A DNA stretch of 9,830 nucleotides, from positions 1 to 9,830 of the forward strand of contig JAEZIE010000087.1 in NCBI GenBank assembly GCA_023416175.1, read 5' to 3'. Origin of the DNA: Bacillota bacterium. GTDB taxonomy: Bacteria; Bacillota; Clostridia; Christensenellales; CAG-138. This document shows, in pieces, positions 7,220 through 9,830 of this stretch (the stretch's first letter is position 1; every line of letters begins with the position of its first letter). The notes beneath the pieces are model-generated. The model was given only the letters and a program-made list of their open reading frames with translations. It made no database searches and had not been told where the DNA came from. Made by a program: the position numbers and the translations under genes.

Positions 7220-7240
7220 TTTTGTTAGGCGTTCACATCT

Positions 7241-7293
7241 ATCCATGTTTTCGTGAGGTATCGCCGCCTGCGGCGGCGACGATGGATTTTTTT
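7241..7293 (+). terminator. Rho-independent terminator of gapN
   Basis: The inner stem TCGCCGCC (7261-7268) and GGCGGCGA (7272-7279) has a 3-base loop. The outer arms ATCCAT (7241-7246) and ATGGAT (7282-7287) can close a larger structure, followed directly by seven T (7287-7293). The element begins 21 bases after the gapN stop codon. Confidence 0.75.
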
Positions 7294-7301
7294 ATTCTAT
7301 A

Positions 7302-7413
7302 GCGGGAGGGCTCCGCCCCCCGCGCCCCCTAAGCACGAGTGATTTTGGGAAGGGGTTTGGGGAAACGTAGTTTCCCCAAACCAAAAAAATAACCGCCGAC
7401 GCTGGAAGCGTCG
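7302..7413. repeat. Cluster of three palindromes, possible REP-like intergenic repeat
   Basis: Three hairpins lie close together. GCGGG-A-GGGC pairs with GCCC-CCCGC (7302-7323, one bulged A). GGTTTGGGGAAAC pairs perfectly over 13 bases with GTTTCCCCAAACC (7354-7366 and 7370-7382, loop GTA), followed by a run of A rather than T on the plus strand. CGACGCT pairs with AGCGTCG (7397-7403 and 7407-7413, loop GGA). None has a U-run placed for termination on the plus strand. This resembles dispersed palindromic repeats, but only one copy is in the window, so the repeat status is unproven. Confidence 0.4.
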
Positions 7414-7447
7414 ATACCTTAAAACCCTCAAGTAGGTTTAATAGTAC

Positions 7448-7480
7448 AAGAAGCCGGACACAATGTCCGGCTTCTTGTTT
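7448..7480. terminator. Bidirectional terminator between convergent gapN and the AraC-type gene
   Basis: AAGAAGCCGGACA (7448-7460) pairs over 13 bases with TGTCCGGCTTCTT (7464-7476) around the loop CAA. The arms end in AAGAA/TTCTT, so a T-rich 3' side exists on either strand. It lies 24 bases beyond the stop of the AraC-type gene on the minus strand and most likely ends that transcript. Confidence 0.75.
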
Positions 7481-7499
7481 GCCCTTGCTTTTGCTGACG

Positions 7500-8402
7500 T
7501 TATAAACTCCGCACAGGCCGCGCCTCGATATACCCACGATAACCCTGCGGCGCCAGCTGGATGCGCGGACCATCGTCATCCGCCCAGGTAAAGCCGTACA
7601 GCTTTGGATCGTAGCGGTCCATCGCCTCCATAACATACCCGACTTCTTCCATAAACACCTCGTCGTCATAGGGTGCACCCTGGAACACCATCAGCTTGCA
7701 GGGAGGCAGATCCATCAGCTCATACCCCTCGGGTACGGCATTTGCATAGTCTACCGGGACTTCCACGCCCTGCACATACTTAGAGGTGCCGGGTTTGATC
7801 AATGCTTCGGGCAGCCACATGCCCACAGGTTCGTAGAGCGCCTCTTTTACGCTGACCAGCATCGGCCATACATCGCAACCGACCTCCTCGCAGTAGGCAA
7901 AATACTCCTTTGCTTTTACGCCCCGGCGAACGAGCGCTTTTCGCTGCGGACGCTCGATGACCTGCACGAATATGGTGCGGTCTTTCTTTTCTTCCATACT
8001 TTTCACTCCCTTTTCTTTTTTCACCAGGGGGTATTCCGAAGCCGGGTAGGGCAGGAACAGTTGGATGGGTGGCGTTGTCGCGCTGTACCTTTTGGGGGGC
8101 AGCCCGAACGCACGCGTGAACGCGCGGGTAAACCCCTCATGCGAGTCAAACACAAAATCGAGCGCAACATCCAGTACGCGTGCCTCATGATCCCTCAAAT
8201 ACAGCGCGGCGCGAGAAAGCCTCCTTGCGCGCAGGTACGCAAACGGCGCTTTGCCCGTATGCGCCTGAAACATGCGCGCGCTGTGGTAGGGCGAATACCC
8301 TGCGGCGTTGGCAAGCTGATGGAGCGTAATGGGTTCAAACAAATGCTGTTCGATATACGCTTGCATTCTGCGGACTGCCCGTACGGTTTCCGGAAGTTCC
8401 AT
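7500..8402 (-). CDS. AraC-family regulator with C-terminal GyrI-like (Rob/SoxS-type) effector domain
   Basis: 300 residues in two parts. Residues about 8-107 are an AraC/XylS double helix-turn-helix: EPITLHQLANAAGYSPYHSA (23-42) is the first HTH, and VALDFVFDSHEGFTRAFTRAFG (79-100) is the second with the family signature, ending in LPPKRY. A linker (108-139) leads to a GyrI-like/BmrR-type ligand domain (about 140-300; VQVIERPQRKALVRRG, PEGYELMDLPPCKLMVFQG, ending IQLAPQGYRGYIEARPV). This order, DNA-binding part first, is that of Rob and many Bacillota regulators that sense small, often cationic, hydrophobic compounds. AAGGGGG lies 10 bases before the ATG at 8402. No efflux gene, the common partner, is adjacent, so its target is unknown. 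It is convergent with gapN and divergent from the second chemoreceptor gene, 466 bp away. Confidence 0.92.
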   Translation of the reverse strand: MELPETVRAVRRMQAYIEQHLFEPITLHQLANAAGYSPYHSARMFQAHTGKAPFAYLRARRLSRAALYLRDHEARVLDVALDFVFDSHEGFTRAFTRAFGLPPKRYSATTPPIQLFLPYPASEYPLVKKEKGVKSMEEKKDRTIFVQVIERPQRKALVRRGVKAKEYFAYCEEVGCDVWPMLVSVKEALYEPVGMWLPEALIKPGTSKYVQGVEVPVDYANAVPEGYELMDLPPCKLMVFQGAPYDDEVFMEEVGYVMEAMDRYDPKLYGFTWADDDGPRIQLAPQGYRGYIEARPVRSL

Positions 8403-8605
8403 AGCCTTTTCCCCCTTGCAACATCAGCATACCGCAATAGAAGCGGCCACTTCTTGACCGTGCTTGCGCAAAAACAATTTCTACCGTTTCATAAGGGAAC
8501 TGCCATGTAACCGCTCCCGCTTTTTTGTTGCATAGATGCATCCGGCTTTTACCCTGAATAAACGCCCAAACCCCCGTTTGGCCGAAACAAGTCGCGCCAT
8601 TTATC

Positions 8606-8628
8606 TGCATAAATAGAGTTTTTATGCA
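8606..8628. repeat. AT-rich inverted repeat upstream of the second chemoreceptor promoter
   Basis: TGCATAAA (8606-8613) and TTTATGCA (8621-8628) are perfect arms around TAGAGTT. It lies 10 bases upstream of the sigma-28-like element. It has no U-run, so it looks more like a protein-binding site than a terminator. The binding protein is unknown; the divergent AraC-type regulator is one candidate. Confidence 0.35.
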
Positions 8629-8637
8629 AAATTCCTC

Positions 8638-8664
8638 TTAAGCCTTCGTGAAATATCACGATAT
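8638..8664 (+). promoter_or_regulatory. Candidate sigma-28-type promoter of the second chemoreceptor gene
   Basis: TTAA (8638-8641), 15 bases, then CACGATAT (8657-8664). The -10 matches GCCGATAT at six of eight and the -35 matches TAAA at three of four. The ten bases TATCACGATA (8654-8663) are identical to those upstream of the first chemoreceptor gene. The start codon is about 200 bases downstream, so the leader would be unusually long unless another promoter lies closer; TACAAT at 8836-8841 is a possible alternative -10 but has no good -35. Confidence 0.4.
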
Positions 8665-8868
8665 TATACGCAATACAAGAGTCGGATTGCCTGAACGCGC
8701 CCTGCGTGTAAAGACGCGGCATTCTTTATAAACATGCGGACTGTGTCCGCAACGCGCCGTCACGCTTAGCCGGGATCATCCAAACTTCCTTTCGTATGTA
8801 CCTGAGGCCCTGCATCCCTTTGCTTGGGCCCGGTGTACAATATACTTTTCAATACAAAGGAGTTCATT

Positions 8869-9830
8869 ATGAAAAAGAAGCGCGTTTCATCCGCCGGGAC
8901 TTTTAAAAAGCTCTCTGTGCGCATTCCGTTGCTCGTCAGCCTGATGTTTGCTGTCGTCATGCTTGCGCTGCTTTTGGTTGCACGTACCGTGCTCATGAAT
9001 TCCATGACCAGCTTTACGCAAAAGGACATTGCGGCGCTTGCCAAGAGCAACGCAGATATTGCGGGTGAATACTTAGAAACCATGCAATTCCAATCCAAGG
9101 CCATGGCGACATTCTTTTCCCAGCTCGAAGGCAACGCCAGCACGCAGGACGACAAGGACCAGACCATCCAATTTGTGCGGGAAGTGCTATTCAGCGCCCT
9201 GGACGACGAGCGGATCTATTCCGTTTATTCCGCGTGGGAGCCCAATAGCTACTTTTACGACACACCGGGCGGCATATCCTTCCTCGCCTACCGCAACGGC
9301 GATAAAAATTCTATAGATATCCTTAATAACTATAACAAATATAAGCTGCAGGACTACTACGGCTATATCAAGAAGAATCTCAACCCGCACATGACGGAGC
9401 CGTATGTAACCAAGCTTGCCAACGGCGTAGAAGTGCTGACGATCACCATCAGCAACCCCATCCTCGACAGCAGCGGCAAATTTGTGGGCGTGGCCAGCTG
9501 TAACATACGGGTAGATACCATCAATACCCTCTCCTATAACATGGGCGGGTATACGACTGCCTACCAGTTCCTGCAGACGGATGAACGCTCCTACATCGCC
9601 CACTCACAGGATGCGGCGAAACTTGGCGCCACAAGCGAACAGGCAGACGCAGCCGAAGCAGACGCCGTATCCAGCGCAACCTTTCAAGATGGCGTCAGCT
9701 TCACACAGAGCCAAAGCGAGTTGACCGGCAACGCAGCCTATGCCGTTTCCGTGCCGTTCTCCATAACAGGAATCGATGAGCCGCTCAAAAGCGTATTCGT
9801 AGTGGAACGGGCGGAAACGGAGCAGGAGCT
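8869..9830 (+). CDS. Methyl-accepting chemotaxis protein, N-terminal part (continues past right edge)
   Basis: The frame is open from the ATG at 8869 to the window end, giving 320 residues and a partial codon. AAAGGAG (8856-8862) lies 6 bases before the start. A basic N-terminus (MKKKRVSS) precedes a membrane segment (about 19-43). The rest is an extracellular dCache_1-type sensor, colinear with the first chemoreceptor: DIAALAKSNA, TPGGISFLAYRNG, TEPYVTKLANG, ISNPI, DTIN.LSYNMG, TTAYQF, YIAHSQ and KSVFVVERAET match equivalent stretches there. The second membrane span, HAMP and signalling domain are outside the window, so the chemoreceptor call rests on homology to the neighbour; a histidine kinase or cyclase with the same sensor is possible but less likely. 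The amino-acid-pocket Arg position is Gln161 before Tyr163-Tyr164. Confidence 0.82.
   Translation, partial: MKKKRVSSAGTFKKLSVRIPLLVSLMFAVVMLALLLVARTVLMNSMTSFTQKDIAALAKSNADIAGEYLETMQFQSKAMATFFSQLEGNASTQDDKDQTIQFVREVLFSALDDERIYSVYSAWEPNSYFYDTPGGISFLAYRNGDKNSIDILNNYNKYKLQDYYGYIKKNLNPHMTEPYVTKLANGVEVLTITISNPILDSSGKFVGVASCNIRVDTINTLSYNMGGYTTAYQFLQTDERSYIAHSQDAAKLGATSEQADAAEADAVSSATFQDGVSFTQSQSELTGNAAYAVSVPFSITGIDEPLKSVFVVERAETEQE

Larger units (their letters stand above)
8403..8868. other. Gene-free 466-bp intergenic region between divergent regulator and chemoreceptor genes
   Basis: I see no convincing small gene here: no ribosome binding site paired with a start other than those of the two flanking genes. 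It contains a 5-bp inverted repeat near the regulator gene (AGAAG/CTTCT around 8438-8453), a GC-rich palindrome CCAAAC-CCCC-GTTTGG (8566-8581), an AT-rich palindrome (8606-8628), a sigma-28-like element (8638-8664) and the hairpin GCGGAC-TGT-GTCCGC (8736-8750). No c-di-GMP (GEMM) or other riboswitch core that I know is visible. Confidence 0.6.

Noticed and set aside
6194..7246. Open frame of 350 codons on the minus strand across gapN.
   Set aside because: It overlaps a full-length, well-conserved GapN in a GC-rich stretch; the composition is that of a shadow frame and no motif is visible.
8665..8868. Possible c-di-GMP (GEMM) riboswitch before the second chemoreceptor, as often seen for clostridial receptors.
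   Set aside because: The conserved GEMM core (CACGCACAGGG and the tetraloop-receptor sequences) is absent, as it also is upstream of the first receptor.

Overview
The window reads as ordinary chromosomal DNA from a motile, Gram-positive-type anaerobe of the Bacillota, probably a Clostridia or Christensenellales-like lineage of fairly high GC. The reasons are strong AGGAGG-type ribosome binding sites, TTGACA/TACAAT-style promoters, clostridial-looking dCache chemoreceptors, a streptococcal/clostridial-type GapN, and a DapF-like protein of a kind I associate with Bacillota. The taxonomic call is inference. I see no tRNA, rRNA, CRISPR array, transposase or phage gene.

Layout. (1) 1-977 is a divergent pair. 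An XRE-family regulator, cut by the left edge on the minus strand, faces a LysE/RhtB amino-acid exporter on the plus strand. A near-consensus promoter and an 8-bp inverted repeat lie between them. A hairpin terminator follows the exporter. (2) 1093-2776 (minus) holds a DapF-family protein followed 43 bp later by a lipoprotein with a head-GIN (DUF2807-like) repeat domain, probably one transcript. (3) 3060-5606 (plus) is a complete 848-residue chemoreceptor (dCache, four HAMP-like units, signalling domain) with a clear terminator. (4) 5756-7219 (plus) is GapN, the NADP-dependent non-phosphorylating glyceraldehyde-3-phosphate dehydrogenase. (5) 7220-7499 is a short gap between convergent genes, packed with hairpins. 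(6) 7500-8402 (minus) is an AraC/Rob-type regulator with a GyrI-like ligand domain. (7) 8403-8868 is a gene-free 466-bp region. (8) 8869 to the right edge is the N-terminal part of a second chemoreceptor, a paralogue of the first.

How it fits together. The two receptors share the same sensor-domain plan and an upstream TATCACGATA element. The element sits where a flagellar/chemotaxis sigma factor (SigD/sigma-28) promoter would be, which suggests co-regulation with motility. GapN supplies NADPH while bypassing 1,3-bisphosphoglycerate. The exporter is probably controlled by its divergent regulator. I see no single multi-gene system spanning the whole window.

The most notable points are these. 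Both catalytic cysteine positions of the DapF family are serine, while most substrate-contact residues are kept. The first receptor has a precise 45-residue HAMP-like repeat. The two receptor genes share a promoter-like motif.
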